DNA of 64,000 bases from Comamonas sp. B21-038 (GCF_022387135.1 NZ_CP092462.1:1488001-1552000); one strand, 5' to 3'; numbered from the stretch's first letter, positions 1-9,519 are shown. Made by a program: numbers and translations. The notes: generated by a model not told the origin, from the sequence alone.

Positions 1-209
1 TGATCCAGGCGCTCAACGGCCCGCGCGATGCCTTGCTGGCCGTGTTCCCCGGTTTGCCCACGTTCCGCAATGGCTATGTCTACGCCAATGAGCTGCCCGG
101 TCTTGGCGTGGACATTGACGAGCGCGAGGCAGCCAAGTACCCCTGCAGCAGCGCCGTCACCACCTGGACGCAGACCCGCCTGACCGATGGGAGCCTGCAA
201 ACCCCCTGA
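1..209 (+). CDS. Mandelate racemase/mannonate dehydratase-type enzyme, C-terminal fragment
   Basis: Only the last 68 residues lie in the window; the gene enters from the left edge. The tail with GYVYANELPGLGVDIDE followed by AAKYP is typical of the C-terminus of enolase-superfamily acid-sugar dehydratases of the mannonate dehydratase/RspA group, which form 2-keto-3-deoxy sugar acids by Mg-dependent dehydration. The active-site part is outside the window, so the substrate cannot be judged. It lies about 65 bp upstream of a TRAP transporter operon for organic or sugar acids and probably belongs to the same operon. Confidence 0.75.
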   Translation, partial: IQALNGPRDALLAVFPGLPTFRNGYVYANELPGLGVDIDEREAAKYPCSSAVTTWTQTRLTDGSLQTP

Positions 210-274
210 TTCCCAGCGTGCCGGGCCAGCGGCGCCGGCTTTTTTCCACTCACAACAAAGACGGAGACAGACAG

Positions 275-1288
275 ATGACCCCTCAATTCCAACTGCGCCG
301 CATCCTGCTGGCCACGGTGGCCGCATCGGCCATGGGCGCTGGCACGGCCTATGCCGAAGTCAAGGCACGCGTGGGCCATGCGATGCCCGAGAGCCACCCG
401 CAAGCGATGGCGATGAACAAGTTCGCCGAGCTGACCTCGGCCTACACCAATGGCAATGTCAAGGTGCAGGCCTACCACAGCGCCGTGCTGGGCAGCGATG
501 AGAAGCAGCTGCAGGCCGTGCAGTCGGGCACCCAGGATCTGTACATCGGCACCTTGGCGCCGCTGTCCTCGCGGGTCAAGGAAGTGCAGGTCTGGGATCT
601 GCCGTTCATGTTCCGCAACTCGGCCGAGGTCTATGCAGTGCTCGATGGCGCCTCGTCCAAGAAGATCTTCGAGAAGATCGCACCGGCCAACCTGGTGGGC
701 CTGACCTGGACCGGCATGGGTTTCCGCAACCTGTCCAACAGCAAGCACCGCGTGGCCAAGCCGGAGGATGTGAGCGGGCTCAAGATCCGCGTGATGACCA
801 ACCCGGTCGCGCTGGACACCTGGAAGACCCTGGGCGCCAACGCCACGCCGATGGCCTTTGCCGAGGTGTTCCCGGCGCTGGAGATCAAGGCGCTGGACGG
901 CCAGGAGAACCCGCTGCAGCACATGTGGGCCAACAAGATGCAGGAAGTGCAGAAGTACATCACCATCACCAACCATGTGTACACGCCGTCGGCGCTGGTG
1001 GCCTCGAAGAAGTTCTGGGACAGCCTCTCGGCCGCCGACAAGGCCGGCGTGCAAAAGGCGGCGACGGAGGCCGGGCTGCTGCAGCGCAAGCTGCTCGATG
1101 AAGGCGACAGCCAGGCGATCGACAACTTCAAGAAGGCGGGCGTGACGGTGGACAGCATGCCTGCGGCCGAGCTGGCGCGCATGCAGGACAAGGTCAAGCC
1201 GGTGCTGGCCAAGTTCGCACCGCAGATCGGCGATGAGTTCGTCAAGGGCTTCTTTGCCGAGATCGAACAGGCGCGCAAGGCCCAGTAA
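275..1288 (+). CDS. TRAP transporter substrate-binding protein, DctP family
   Basis: Periplasmic binding protein of 337 residues that delivers a carboxylate, probably a sugar acid, to the DctQM permease encoded next. Residues 1-27 are a Sec signal peptide ending GTAYA. The mature part has the DctP pattern: VGHAMPESHP near the start, AVQSGTQDLYIG, and GLKIRVM-N-P containing the conserved Arg that usually binds the ligand carboxylate. I chose the ATG with GGAGA about 9 nt upstream; an earlier in-frame start would put a charged stretch before the signal peptide. It is a paralogue of the binding protein at 3407-4432, sharing for example AVQSGTQDLY and PALEIKALDG. Confidence 0.93.
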   Translation: MTPQFQLRRILLATVAASAMGAGTAYAEVKARVGHAMPESHPQAMAMNKFAELTSAYTNGNVKVQAYHSAVLGSDEKQLQAVQSGTQDLYIGTLAPLSSRVKEVQVWDLPFMFRNSAEVYAVLDGASSKKIFEKIAPANLVGLTWTGMGFRNLSNSKHRVAKPEDVSGLKIRVMTNPVALDTWKTLGANATPMAFAEVFPALEIKALDGQENPLQHMWANKMQEVQKYITITNHVYTPSALVASKKFWDSLSAADKAGVQKAATEAGLLQRKLLDEGDSQAIDNFKKAGVTVDSMPAAELARMQDKVKPVLAKFAPQIGDEFVKGFFAEIEQARKAQ

Positions 1289-1435
1289 CGGCAGCGGGCC
1301 TGCCCGGTGAGGCCGGGCCCGTTTCCTTCGTTTCAACGTTCTGGCAGCGCCCCATCGCGCGGCGCTGCCGGCATCGACCTACAAGCTTCAGGTGGTGGCA
1401 CGGCACGAGACCATGCTGCCGGGAAAGGTGTTGCC

Positions 1436-2017
1436 ATGGGCAAGGTACTCAAAATGCTCGCCGACGGGCTGACGCGCGCGCTGGAAATCGTCATGGTGCT
1501 GTGCATGCTCGTCATGCTGGTGATGGTGTTCGGCAATGTGATGCTGCGGCTGTTTTTCAATACCGGCATTGATCTGTCGGAAGAGGTGCCGCGCTTTGCC
1601 TTTGTGTGGCTGACCTTTCTGGGCGCCATCGTGGGCATGCGCAAGCGCGCCCACCTGGGGGTGGACCTGATGGTGCAGATGATGCCGCTGGCCGGCCGCC
1701 GCGTTTGCTGGGGGCTGAGCCAGGCCATCATGCTGCTGTGCTGCATCTACATCGTCTACGGCACCTGGCTGCAGCACGACATCATTGCCGGCAACGCCTC
1801 GCCGGTGGCGCAACTGAGCATGGTCTGGGTCTATGGCGTGAGCTACTTCACCGGCGCGGCCATCGGCATCATCTGCCTGTCCAACCTGGTGCGCCTGGTG
1901 CTGGGCAGGGTAGCGGATGACGAACTGATCGACGTGCAGGAAGAGGGCATGGAAGAGGCGCGCGAAGCCGAGCATGCGATGCAGGCGCAGTCCGGACCCC
2001 AGGGAGGCCGCGTATGA
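1436..2017 (+). CDS. dctQ: TRAP transporter small permease, DctQ type
   Basis: A membrane protein of 193 residues with four predicted membrane helices and an acidic C-terminal tail, the usual size and layout of the small TRAP subunit. The conserved region after helix 2, FVWLTFLGAIVGMRKRAHLGVD, is typical of DctQ. It pairs with DctM to carry the substrate using a sodium gradient. The chosen ATG follows a GGGAAAGG stretch, and the longer frame upstream has no membrane character. The stop overlaps the start of the large permease (ATGA), indicating translational coupling. Confidence 0.92.
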   Translation: MGKVLKMLADGLTRALEIVMVLCMLVMLVMVFGNVMLRLFFNTGIDLSEEVPRFAFVWLTFLGAIVGMRKRAHLGVDLMVQMMPLAGRRVCWGLSQAIMLLCCIYIVYGTWLQHDIIAGNASPVAQLSMVWVYGVSYFTGAAIGIICLSNLVRLVLGRVADDELIDVQEEGMEEAREAEHAMQAQSGPQGGRV

Positions 2018-3294
2018 CCATCTTCATTTTCATCTCGTCGTTGCTGGGGCTGATGGCGCTGGGCATGCCCATTGCGTTTGCGCTGATCGGCTGCGGCCTG
2101 GCGCTGATGTACTACATGGGCTTTACCGATCCGCAGATCGTCGTGCAGAACATGTGGGATGGCGCCAACAGCTTCCCGCTGCTGGCCGTGCCGTTCTTCA
2201 TGCTGGCGGGGGAGTTCATGAACGCCGGCGGCATGACGCGCCGCATCATTCAGATGGCCATGTCCTGGATTGGCCATATCCGTGGCGGCCTGGGCTATGT
2301 TGCCGTGGGTGCAGCGGTCATCATGGCATCGCTGTCGGGTTCGGCCGTGGCCGATACCGCCGCGCTCGCTGCGGTGCTGGTGCCGATGATGCGCAAGGCC
2401 GGCTATGACGTGAACCGCTCCTGCGGCCTGATTGCCAGCGGCGGCATCATTGCGCCGGTGATTCCGCCATCGATCGCGATGATTCTGTATGGCGTGACCG
2501 GCGGCGTCTCCATCACCAAGCTGTTCATCGCCGGCATTGTGCCGGGCCTGCTGATGGGGCTGGCGATCTTGCTGGCCTGGCGCTGGTGCATTGGCCGCGA
2601 CCCGATCGTCACCGAGCCCAAGCGCACGATGGCCGAGCGCCTGAGAGCCACACGCCAGTCGCTGTGGGCGCTGGTGCTGCCGGTGGTCATCATCGGTGGC
2701 CTGAAGTTCGGCTGGTTCACCCCGACCGAGGCTGCCGTCATTGCCGCAATGTACTCGCTGGTCGTGGGCATGTTCATCTACCGCGAGATCAAGCTGAACC
2801 AGCTGTTTGCGCTGGTCTACCGCGCTGCCGAGACCACGGCGATCATCATGTTTCTGGTGTCGGCTGCCGGTGTATCGGCCTGGCTCATCACCACGGCCAA
2901 TATCCCGCAGCAGCTGGCCGCGCTGGTCGAGCCGCTGATGGACAACAAGATGCTGCTGACCTTTGCGCTGATGATGCTGGTGCTGCTGGTGGGCACGGCG
3001 CTGGATTTCACGCCCACGGTGCTGATCATGACGCCCGTGCTGATGCCGGTGCTCAAGCAGGCAGGCATCGACCCGGTCTACTTCGGTGTGCTGTTCATCA
3101 TGAACAACGCCATTGGCCTCGTCACGCCCCCGGTGGGTACCGTGCTCAATGTCGTCTGCGGGGTCGCCAAGATACCGATGAGCGGTGCCATCAAGGGCGT
3201 GATCCCGTTCATGGTCGCCCAGACGATTGTGATGTTCCTGCTGGTCGTGTTCCCGCAGATCGTCATGTGGCCGCTGGAGATGATGAGCCGCTAG
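2014..3294 (+). CDS. dctM: TRAP transporter large permease, DctM type
   Basis: Transport subunit of 426 residues, almost entirely hydrophobic with about a dozen helices, matching the usual 425-430 residues of DctM. Family signatures seen include GSAVADTAALAAVLVPMM, IAPVIPPSIAMILYG and NNAIGLVTPPVGTVLN. It forms the membrane channel with the preceding small subunit. The two flanking DctP genes suggest the permease may accept substrate from two binding proteins. Confidence 0.96.
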   Translation: MTIFIFISSLLGLMALGMPIAFALIGCGLALMYYMGFTDPQIVVQNMWDGANSFPLLAVPFFMLAGEFMNAGGMTRRIIQMAMSWIGHIRGGLGYVAVGAAVIMASLSGSAVADTAALAAVLVPMMRKAGYDVNRSCGLIASGGIIAPVIPPSIAMILYGVTGGVSITKLFIAGIVPGLLMGLAILLAWRWCIGRDPIVTEPKRTMAERLRATRQSLWALVLPVVIIGGLKFGWFTPTEAAVIAAMYSLVVGMFIYREIKLNQLFALVYRAAETTAIIMFLVSAAGVSAWLITTANIPQQLAALVEPLMDNKMLLTFALMMLVLLVGTALDFTPTVLIMTPVLMPVLKQAGIDPVYFGVLFIMNNAIGLVTPPVGTVLNVVCGVAKIPMSGAIKGVIPFMVAQTIVMFLLVVFPQIVMWPLEMMSR

Positions 3295-3406
3295 CCCCAG
3301 CCGCTACCCCCTAACCCTATCCATTGAAGAGCCCTGGGCGCATGCAAATACCCTGTACCTGCAAGCGCCGGGCTGGGCTTTGCCCAAAAAAAATAAGGAG
3401 CCAACC

Positions 3407-4432
3407 ATGACACTGATCCAACGCCGAAGCCTCGTTGCAGGCCTTGCCTTCGCCACCTTGGCGGCGCTGGGCCTGGCGCCCGCGCAAGCCCAGGAGGGCA
3501 AGCGTGCACGCCTGGGCCATTCCTTTGCCGATTCGCACCCGCGCGCCATCGCAATGAAGCAGTTTGCCGCCGATGTGGCCAAGGCGACCGATGGCAAGGT
3601 GCTGATCGATGTGTACAGCAGCGCCACCCTGGGCAGCGAAGACAAGATGCTGATTGCGGTGCAAAGCGGCACGCAGGACCTGTACATGGGCGCGCTCTCG
3701 CCCATCGCTGCGCGCAAGAAGGCGCTGCAGATTTTTGATTTTCCGTTTCTGTTTGCCAGCGACGCCGAGGCCGCCCATGTGCTCGATGGCCCCATCGGCC
3801 GCCAGATGCTGGACGGCATTGCCGACATGAAGATGCGCGGTCTGGTCTGGGCGGGCGGCGCCTTCCGCAATATGTCCAACAGCAAGCGCCCGCTGGCCTC
3901 GCTGGCGGACATGAAGGGCCTGCGCGTGCGCGTGATGCAAAGCCCGATGGCGCTGGCCAGCTTCAATGCGATGGGCATGAACGCCGTGCCGATGGCCTTC
4001 TCCGAGGTCTACCCGGCGCTGGAGATCAAGGCGCTGGACGGCTATGAGCACCCGGTGGTCGACATGTATGCCAACAAGATGTATGAGGTGCAGAAATACC
4101 TGACCATCACCAACCACGTCTACACGCCGGTGGCATTGATTGCGTCGGACAAATGGTGGTCGGCCTTGACACCCGCGCAGCAGCATGCGGTGCAGCAGTC
4201 CGCCGAGAAGGCCCGCAGCCTGCAGCGCAGCGAAGAGCTGCGCCAGGCCGGCGAGGTGGTCGCCCAGCTCAGGTCGCATGGCATGCAGGTGGGCGAGATG
4301 CCGCCGGCCGAGCTGGAGAAGATCCGCGCGGCGGTGCAGCCAGTGATCGACAAGAACCAGGCGACGGTGGGCGCGGAGTTTGCCCAGTCGTTTTATGCGG
4401 CGCTGGCCAGCTACCGCAAGACCAAGCCTTGA
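3407..4432 (+). CDS. Second TRAP substrate-binding protein, DctP family
   Basis: Periplasmic binding protein of 341 residues. The N-terminus, TLIQRRSLVAGLAFA..., is a signal peptide with a twin-arginine-like RR pair, ending near AQA at residue 28. The mature sequence is clearly related to the protein at 275-1288 (GSEDKMLIAVQSGTQDLYMG, GLRVRVMQSP, PALEIKALDG, VQKYLTITNHVYTP). An AAGGAG ribosome site lies 6 nt before the chosen ATG. It follows dctM by about 110 bp. No second permease accompanies it, so it probably shares DctQM or answers to a related ligand. Confidence 0.93.
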   Translation: MTLIQRRSLVAGLAFATLAALGLAPAQAQEGKRARLGHSFADSHPRAIAMKQFAADVAKATDGKVLIDVYSSATLGSEDKMLIAVQSGTQDLYMGALSPIAARKKALQIFDFPFLFASDAEAAHVLDGPIGRQMLDGIADMKMRGLVWAGGAFRNMSNSKRPLASLADMKGLRVRVMQSPMALASFNAMGMNAVPMAFSEVYPALEIKALDGYEHPVVDMYANKMYEVQKYLTITNHVYTPVALIASDKWWSALTPAQQHAVQQSAEKARSLQRSEELRQAGEVVAQLRSHGMQVGEMPPAELEKIRAAVQPVIDKNQATVGAEFAQSFYAALASYRKTKP

Positions 4433-4469
4433 GCCCCTCCCTTATCCAAGCCAATTAGGAACTTCTGAC

Positions 4470-5507
4470 ATGGAAGCGCTTGTAATCCACGCACCCGGCG
4501 ATTTGCGGGTGCAATCCGTCCCCACGCCTGCGCCCGGGCCTGGCCAATTGCAGGTGCGGGTGCGCTGCGGCGGCATCTGCGGCTCTGACCTGCATTACTA
4601 CCAGCACGGCGGTTTTGGCACCGTGCGCATCCAGGAGCCGATGGTGCTGGGCCATGAGGTCTCGGGCGTCATCGAATCCGTGGGTGCTGGTGTGACGGGC
4701 TTCGCTGCGGGCCAGCGCATTGCAGTCAGCCCCAGCTGGCCTTGCGGCCAGTGCCGCTTTTGCCAGATGGGCCTGCACAACCACTGCCTGGACATGCGCT
4801 ACTACGGCAGCGCCATGCGCACCCCCCATGTGCAAGGGGCGTTTCGGCAGCAGATCGTCATCGAGGCGCACCAGGCCCATCTGATCGCCCCCCAGGTGAG
4901 CGATGCCGAGGGCGCGATGGCCGAGCCGCTGGCCGTGGCCCTGCATGGTGTGCAGCGGGCGGGGCCCTTGCTGGGCCGCAAGGTGCTGGTGACCGGATGT
5001 GGGCCAATTGGCGCACTGGCCATCATCGCGGCACGCCGCGCAGGCGCCGAGCACATTGTGGCCACCGACATGAGCGCGCATCCGTTGGCCAAGGCCTTGC
5101 AGGTGGGCGCTGATGAGGTCGTGCATGTGGGCGAATCGCCCGATGGCCTGGCGCGTTACGCGGCCGACAAGGGCCAGTTCGATGTGCTGTTCGAGGCCAG
5201 CGGCAACCCGCACGCGTTGCGCGGGGCCTTCGATGTGCTGCGCCCGCGCGCCACCATCGTGCAGCTGGGCCTGGCCGGTGCCGAGATGAGCTTGCCGATC
5301 AACACGCTGGTGGCCAAGGAGTTCGACTGGCGTGGCTCCTTCCGCTTCCATGAGGAGTTCGCCACTGCCGTGGCGCTGCTCAACAAGGGCCTGGTCGATG
5401 TGAAGCCGCTGATATCGGCCACCTTGTCCTACCGCGATTCAGCCCGCGCCTTTGCGCTGGCGGCCGACCGCTCGCAGGCGATGAAGGTGCTGCTGGACTT
5501 CGAATGA
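4470..5507 (+). CDS. idnD: Zinc-dependent alcohol dehydrogenase, L-idonate 5-dehydrogenase-like
   Basis: Medium-chain dehydrogenase of 345 residues. The catalytic zinc site is visible as CGGICGSDLHYYQHGG then GHEVSG, and the structural zinc site as C-x2-C-x2-C-x7-C (CGQCRFCQMGLHNHC). The nucleotide fold has TGCGPIGALAI. The loop GGFGTVRIQEPMVLGHE is characteristic of IdnD, which interconverts L-idonate and 5-keto-D-gluconate. Its place between a sugar-acid TRAP system and a galactonate dehydratase supports an aldonate substrate, but exact specificity cannot be read from sequence. I chose the ATG at MEALVIHAPGD, about 10 nt after TAGGA; it starts 37 nt after the binding-protein gene. Confidence 0.85.
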   Translation: MEALVIHAPGDLRVQSVPTPAPGPGQLQVRVRCGGICGSDLHYYQHGGFGTVRIQEPMVLGHEVSGVIESVGAGVTGFAAGQRIAVSPSWPCGQCRFCQMGLHNHCLDMRYYGSAMRTPHVQGAFRQQIVIEAHQAHLIAPQVSDAEGAMAEPLAVALHGVQRAGPLLGRKVLVTGCGPIGALAIIAARRAGAEHIVATDMSAHPLAKALQVGADEVVHVGESPDGLARYAADKGQFDVLFEASGNPHALRGAFDVLRPRATIVQLGLAGAEMSLPINTLVAKEFDWRGSFRFHEEFATAVALLNKGLVDVKPLISATLSYRDSARAFALAADRSQAMKVLLDFE

Positions 5508-5555
5508 ACTCCCGCCGCATCCGCTGATCCCCACCCATTCTTCTTCTTTCTTCCC

Positions 5556-6704
5556 ATGAAAATCGTCAAGCTCACCACCTTTATCGTGCCCCCGCGCTGG
5601 TGCTTTCTCAAGATCGACACCGACGAAGGTGTCGTCGGCTGGGGCGAGCCGGTCGTCGAAGGCCGTGCCCACACCGTAGCCGCTGCGGTTGAGGAGCTGT
5701 CCGACTACCTGGTGGGCCGCGACCCGCGCAATGTGCAGGACCTGTGGAATGTGATGTACCGCGCCGGCTTCTACCGGGGCGGCCCGGTGATGATGAGCGC
5801 CATCGCCGGCGTGGATCAGGCGCTGTGGGACATCAAGGGCAAGGCGTTGGGCGTGCCTGTGCATGGGCTGCTGGGCGGCAAGGTGCGTGACCGCATCCGC
5901 GTCTACTCCTGGATAGGGGGTGACCGCCCGGCAGACACGGCGGCCCAGGCGCAAGCGGCGGTGGCGCGCGGCTTTACCGCCGTGAAGATGAACGGCACCG
6001 AAGAGATGCAGTACATCGACAGCCACGCCAAGGTGGAGCAGGCCGTCGCCAATGTGGCGATGATCCGCGAATCGGTGGGCAAGCACATCGGCATTGGTGT
6101 GGACTTCCACGGCCGGGTGCACAAGCCCATGGCCAAGGTGCTGATGCGCGAGCTGCGCGATTTCAACCTGATGTTCATCGAGGAGCCGGTGCTCAGCGAG
6201 CACCTGGAGGTGATCCCCGAGCTGGCCGCCATCGGCGCCGCACCCATCGCGTTGGGTGAGCGCCTCTACTCGCGCTGGGATTTCAAGCGCGTGTTTGCGC
6301 AGGGCGGTGTCGACATCATCCAGCCCGACCCCTCGCACGCCGGCGGCATCACCGAGACCTGCAAGATCGCCGCGATGGCCGAGGCCTACGATGTTGCCGT
6401 CGCGCTGCATTGCCCGCTGGGCCCGATTGCACTGGCCGCCAACCTGCAGATCGATGCGGTCTGCTACAACGCCTTCATCCAGGAGCAAAGCCTGGGCATC
6501 CACTACAACCAGGGCAATGACCTGCTCGACTATGTGCACAACCGCGATGCCTTTGACTACCAGGACGGCTATGTGGCCATGCCCGGTGGCCCCGGCCTGG
6601 GCATCGAGGTGAACGAGGCCTATGTGGTGGAGCGCGCAAAGGAAGGCCACCGCTGGCGCAACCCGGTCTGGCGCCATGCGGATGGCAGTGTGGCGGAGTG
6701 GTGA
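5556..6704 (+). CDS. dgoD: Galactonate dehydratase-like enzyme (enolase superfamily)
   Basis: A protein of 382 residues, the usual length of D-galactonate dehydratase, which makes 2-keto-3-deoxy-D-galactonate. Visible features are the N-terminal capping domain with [16 protein letters not shown], the barrel with KMNG, the metal-ligand series D ([11 protein letters not shown]), E (FIEEPV) and E ([13 protein letters not shown]), and the catalytic-type H in [13 protein letters not shown]. These match the DgoD branch of the mandelate racemase family. It is the last plus-strand gene of the uptake cluster and should act on the imported sugar acid or on the product of the neighbouring dehydrogenase. 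Confidence 0.9.
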   Translation: MKIVKLTTFIVPPRWCFLKIDTDEGVVGWGEPVVEGRAHTVAAAVEELSDYLVGRDPRNVQDLWNVMYRAGFYRGGPVMMSAIAGVDQALWDIKGKALGVPVHGLLGGKVRDRIRVYSWIGGDRPADTAAQAQAAVARGFTAVKMNGTEEMQYIDSHAKVEQAVANVAMIRESVGKHIGIGVDFHGRVHKPMAKVLMRELRDFNLMFIEEPVLSEHLEVIPELAAIGAAPIALGERLYSRWDFKRVFAQGGVDIIQPDPSHAGGITETCKIAAMAEAYDVAVALHCPLGPIALAANLQIDAVCYNAFIQEQSLGIHYNQGNDLLDYVHNRDAFDYQDGYVAMPGGPGLGIEVNEAYVVERAKEGHRWRNPVWRHADGSVAEW

Positions 6705-6712
6705 TCTGCGCT

Positions 6713-6764
6713 GCCCCAGCCACGGGCGTGCTGACCGGCCGGCAGTGAGTGCGGGCGCTGGGGC
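6713..6764. terminator. Inverted repeat between converging genes
   Basis: GCCCCAGC and GCTGGGGC are 8-bp complementary arms 36 bp apart, with a further GC-rich GACCGGCCGGC in the loop. They fill the gap between the converging dgoD-like and SDR genes. There is no T-run, so this is at best a weak or Rho-assisted bidirectional stop. Confidence 0.3.
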
Positions 6765-7502
6765 TTAAGCAATACCGCCATTGGCGCGCAGCACCTGGCC
6801 GTTGATCCAGCCGGCGTTCTTGCTGGCCAGAAATGCGACCACGGCGGCGATGTCTTCGGGCTCGCCCAGGCGCTCCAGCGGGGGCATCTTGGCAAAGTGT
6901 TCGATCTGGGCCTCGCTCTTGCCGGCAAAGAACAGCTCGGTCGCGACCGGGCCCGGGGCCACCGCGTTGACGGTGATCTGGCGGCCGCGCAGCTCTTTGG
7001 CAAACACGCGGGTAAAAGCCTCTACCGCTGCCTTGCTGCCGTTGTAGATGGCGTAGCCGGGCATGTTCAGCGCTAGTGCGGTGGTCGAGAGGTTGATGAT
7101 GCGCCCGCCGTCGTTGAGGCGCGTGGCTGCCTCGCGCAGGGTGTTGAACACGCCTTGGGTGTTGATTGCAAAGGTTTTGGCAAACAGCGCGTCGCTGGTT
7201 TCGGCCAGGGGGCTGGTGGTCAGCACGCCGGCGTTGTTGACGAGCACATCAATCTTGCCTAGTTGTTGCTCGACGGCGCTGAACATAGCCTGCATCTGCT
7301 CTGCCTGCGAGATATCGGCACGGATGGCCATCGCCTGGCCACCTTCTTGCACCAGCGCCTGGGCCAGTGCCTCGGCCGCTTGCGCGTTGCTGGCGTAGTT
7401 GATGGCGATGGCATGGCCCTCTTGGGCCAGGCGGCGGGCAATGGTGGCGCCGATGCCGCGCGATGCGCCAGTGATCAGGGCGATGGATGTGGGCTTCGTC
7501 AT
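6765..7502 (-). CDS. Short-chain dehydrogenase/reductase
   Basis: Classical SDR of 245 residues. It has the cofactor motif TGASRGIGATIARRLA near residue 12, NNAG near 90, a catalytic Ser in INLSTTAL and the YxxxK pair in YAIYNGSKAAVEAF. The C-terminal VAPGPVATELF and GWINGQVLRANGGIA are typical of NADP-dependent reductases annotated as FabG-like. The substrate is unknown. It is transcribed divergently from a LysR gene, an arrangement commonly seen for SDR genes controlled by their neighbour. Confidence 0.92.
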   Translation of the reverse strand: MTKPTSIALITGASRGIGATIARRLAQEGHAIAINYASNAQAAEALAQALVQEGGQAMAIRADISQAEQMQAMFSAVEQQLGKIDVLVNNAGVLTTSPLAETSDALFAKTFAINTQGVFNTLREAATRLNDGGRIINLSTTALALNMPGYAIYNGSKAAVEAFTRVFAKELRGRQITVNAVAPGPVATELFFAGKSEAQIEHFAKMPPLERLGEPEDIAAVVAFLASKNAGWINGQVLRANGGIA

Positions 7503-7550
7503 GTCTGTTTTCCTGTCGTTGATGGAATGGCTGGATTTTTCACTATTCCA

Positions 7551-7577
7551 TTCAAAATATCATTGCCCTGATTTGAA
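7551..7577. promoter_or_regulatory. Inverted repeat in SDR/LysR intergenic region
   Basis: TTCAAA and TTTGAA arms separated by 15 nt, with inner ATC/GAT matching as well, sit in the AT-rich 131-bp gap between the divergent SDR and LysR genes. An interrupted dyad of this size is the normal form of a LysR operator, so this is the likely site for the neighbouring regulator. Binding is inferred. Confidence 0.4.
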
Positions 7578-7633
7578 TTTTATAATTCGGTTTACTTTAA
7601 TAATTACCGGACGCTGCAGCGTCCCTTTGGCCC

Positions 7634-8524
7634 ATGGACCGCTTTCAGGAGATGCAGGTATTTGTGCGAGTGGCGGACCGCAGCAGCTTTGCGCAGGCGT
7701 CGGACGACTTGCAGATTCCGCGCGCCACGGTGACCAACCTGGTCCAGCGGCTGGAGGCCCGCGTGGGCGCGCGCCTGCTGGACCGCACCACGCGGCAGGT
7801 GCGTTTGACGCCCGAGGGCGAGGACTATTACCGCCGCTGCACCCGGCTGCTGGCCGATCTGCAGGAAGCGGAAAGCGCCTTTCGCCACGCGCCGCCGCAG
7901 GGCTTGCTGCGGGTCAACCTGCAGGGCACGTTGGCGCGCTACTTTGTGATGCCCCACCTGGGCGCCTTTGCCGACCAGTATCCGGGGGTGCAACTGCACA
8001 TGGCAGAGGATGACCGGCTGGTGGACCTGGTGCGCGAAGGGGTGGATTGCGTGCTGCGCGCCGGCAGCCTGCAAAGCTCATCGCTGATCGGGCGCCAGGT
8101 TGCGTCGCTGCGCCAAGTGACCGTGGTCAGCCGTGGCTATGCCAAGCGCCATGGCCTGCCTGCGTCGCTGGATGAACTGCCCCAGCATGCCGCCGTGGCC
8201 TATGTCTCCAGCGCCACGGGCCGGCCGGTGGCACTGGAGTTTTGTGTGGGCAAGCAGGTGGTGGAGCGGCGCCTCAAGCCCAGCATCACCGTCAACGGCG
8301 CTGACCTGTACACCGGTGCTGCGATGGCGGGCCTGGGGATGGTGCAGGTGCCGCGCTACCGCATTGCGCGGGCGCTGGAAGAGGGTGAGCTGCTGGAGGT
8401 GCTGCCCGATCTGCCTCCGCCGCCCATGCCGGTGTCGGTACTCCATCCCTACAGCCGCAAGCCTTCGGCACGGGTACGGGTGTTCATCGACTGGCTGGCA
8501 GAGCGCTTTGCGCATGTAGGTTAG
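7634..8524 (+). CDS. LysR-family transcriptional regulator
   Basis: A protein of 296 residues with an N-terminal winged helix-turn-helix (MDRFQEMQVFVRVADRSSF, then ATVTNLVQRLEARVGARLL, DRTTRQVRLTPEG) and a C-terminal inducer-binding domain (RQVASLRQVTVVSRGYA onward). The subtype is the CrgA/YafC-like group often paired with a divergent oxidoreductase. It probably controls the SDR gene on the other side of the 131-bp gap. The ligand is unknown. Confidence 0.93.
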   Translation: MDRFQEMQVFVRVADRSSFAQASDDLQIPRATVTNLVQRLEARVGARLLDRTTRQVRLTPEGEDYYRRCTRLLADLQEAESAFRHAPPQGLLRVNLQGTLARYFVMPHLGAFADQYPGVQLHMAEDDRLVDLVREGVDCVLRAGSLQSSSLIGRQVASLRQVTVVSRGYAKRHGLPASLDELPQHAAVAYVSSATGRPVALEFCVGKQVVERRLKPSITVNGADLYTGAAMAGLGMVQVPRYRIARALEEGELLEVLPDLPPPPMPVSVLHPYSRKPSARVRVFIDWLAERFAHVG

Positions 8525-8534
8525 CGGGGGCGGC

Positions 8535-8566
<32 letters not shown>

Positions 8567-8704
8567 GGGGGTGGCGGGGTGGCCGGGCTCTGCCATCGCT
8601 GTGCATGGCCGCCGATCCGTGCGATGATTTGTTCGATCTATAAGTAGTTTTATTAATCAAACAAACTGCCCTGGCCTCCCGCTCTGGCAGATGGAGGGAT
8701 AGCG

Positions 8705-9508
8705 ATGCCAGGGTCTTCCACCTTGCACCCCCGGGTGCTCCTGTGTGCGAATGCGAGGCGCCTTGCAGCGCTGGCCGCCATCGCAGGCCTGCCGTTGGCC
8801 GCTGTGGCGCAGCAGCTGCCTGCACCGGCAGAGGAGGGCGCCACCGGCACCTGGGCTGTTCAGCTCACACCTTATGTCTGGGCCAGTGGGGTGGGCGGTG
8901 ATCTGCGGCCCTTGCGAGGCGGCAGTGTGGTGTCGATGGACAAGTCGTTTTCCGACGTAATGAAGGACCTGGATGCCGCATTCTTTTTGACCGGCTATGT
9001 CCGCAAGGACCGCCTGGTGCTGCTGGGCGACATCAGCTATTCGTCCAGTTCGCGCTCGGGCAAGCTGCCGCTTGGTCTGCCGGCATCGGGCAGCTTCCGC
9101 CAGGCCTCCGCCACCTTGGCTGCGGGCTACCGTGCGGTCTCCAACGCCGATATCAACCTGGATCTGCTGGCGGGCCTGCGCGCCTGGAGCGTCAAGGCCT
9201 CGGTCGATGTGGCGGGCGGCCTGGTGCAGGCCTCGCCCGAGAAGCGGTTTGTCGACCCTGTCCTTGGCCTGCGCGCCCATATCCCCATTGCGCCGCGCTG
9301 GTCGGCTATTGCCTATGGCGATGTGGGTGGCTTTGGCCTAGGGTCGCGGGCCACGCACCAGGTCGCTGCCACCGTCAACTACCAGTGGAGCGAGCAGGCC
9401 TTTGTCTCGCTGGGCTACCGGGTGCTGACCCTGGACTACCGCCGGGGCGGCACGCGCATCGATGTGACGATGGCCGGGCCTTTGCTGGGTGCCACCTGGC
9501 GCTTTTGA
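8705..9508 (+). CDS. Predicted outer-membrane beta-barrel protein of unknown function
   Basis: A protein of 267 residues with a signal-like N-terminus ending PLAAVAQ (about residue 38). Alternating aromatic/polar strands follow (WAVQLTPYVWASGVGGDL, FFLTGYVRKDRLVLLGDISY, WSAIAYGDVGG, AFVSLGYRVLTLDY). The C-terminus ends in GATWRF, a terminal aromatic residue as in barrel proteins inserted by BamA. A GGAGG site precedes the ATG. It resembles conserved hypothetical outer-membrane proteins of Proteobacteria. No specific role can be assigned. Confidence 0.75.
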   Translation: MPGSSTLHPRVLLCANARRLAALAAIAGLPLAAVAQQLPAPAEEGATGTWAVQLTPYVWASGVGGDLRPLRGGSVVSMDKSFSDVMKDLDAAFFLTGYVRKDRLVLLGDISYSSSSRSGKLPLGLPASGSFRQASATLAAGYRAVSNADINLDLLAGLRAWSVKASVDVAGGLVQASPEKRFVDPVLGLRAHIPIAPRWSAIAYGDVGGFGLGSRATHQVAATVNYQWSEQAFVSLGYRVLTLDYRRGGTRIDVTMAGPLLGATWRF

Positions 9509-9519
9509 GGACGGCGCAT

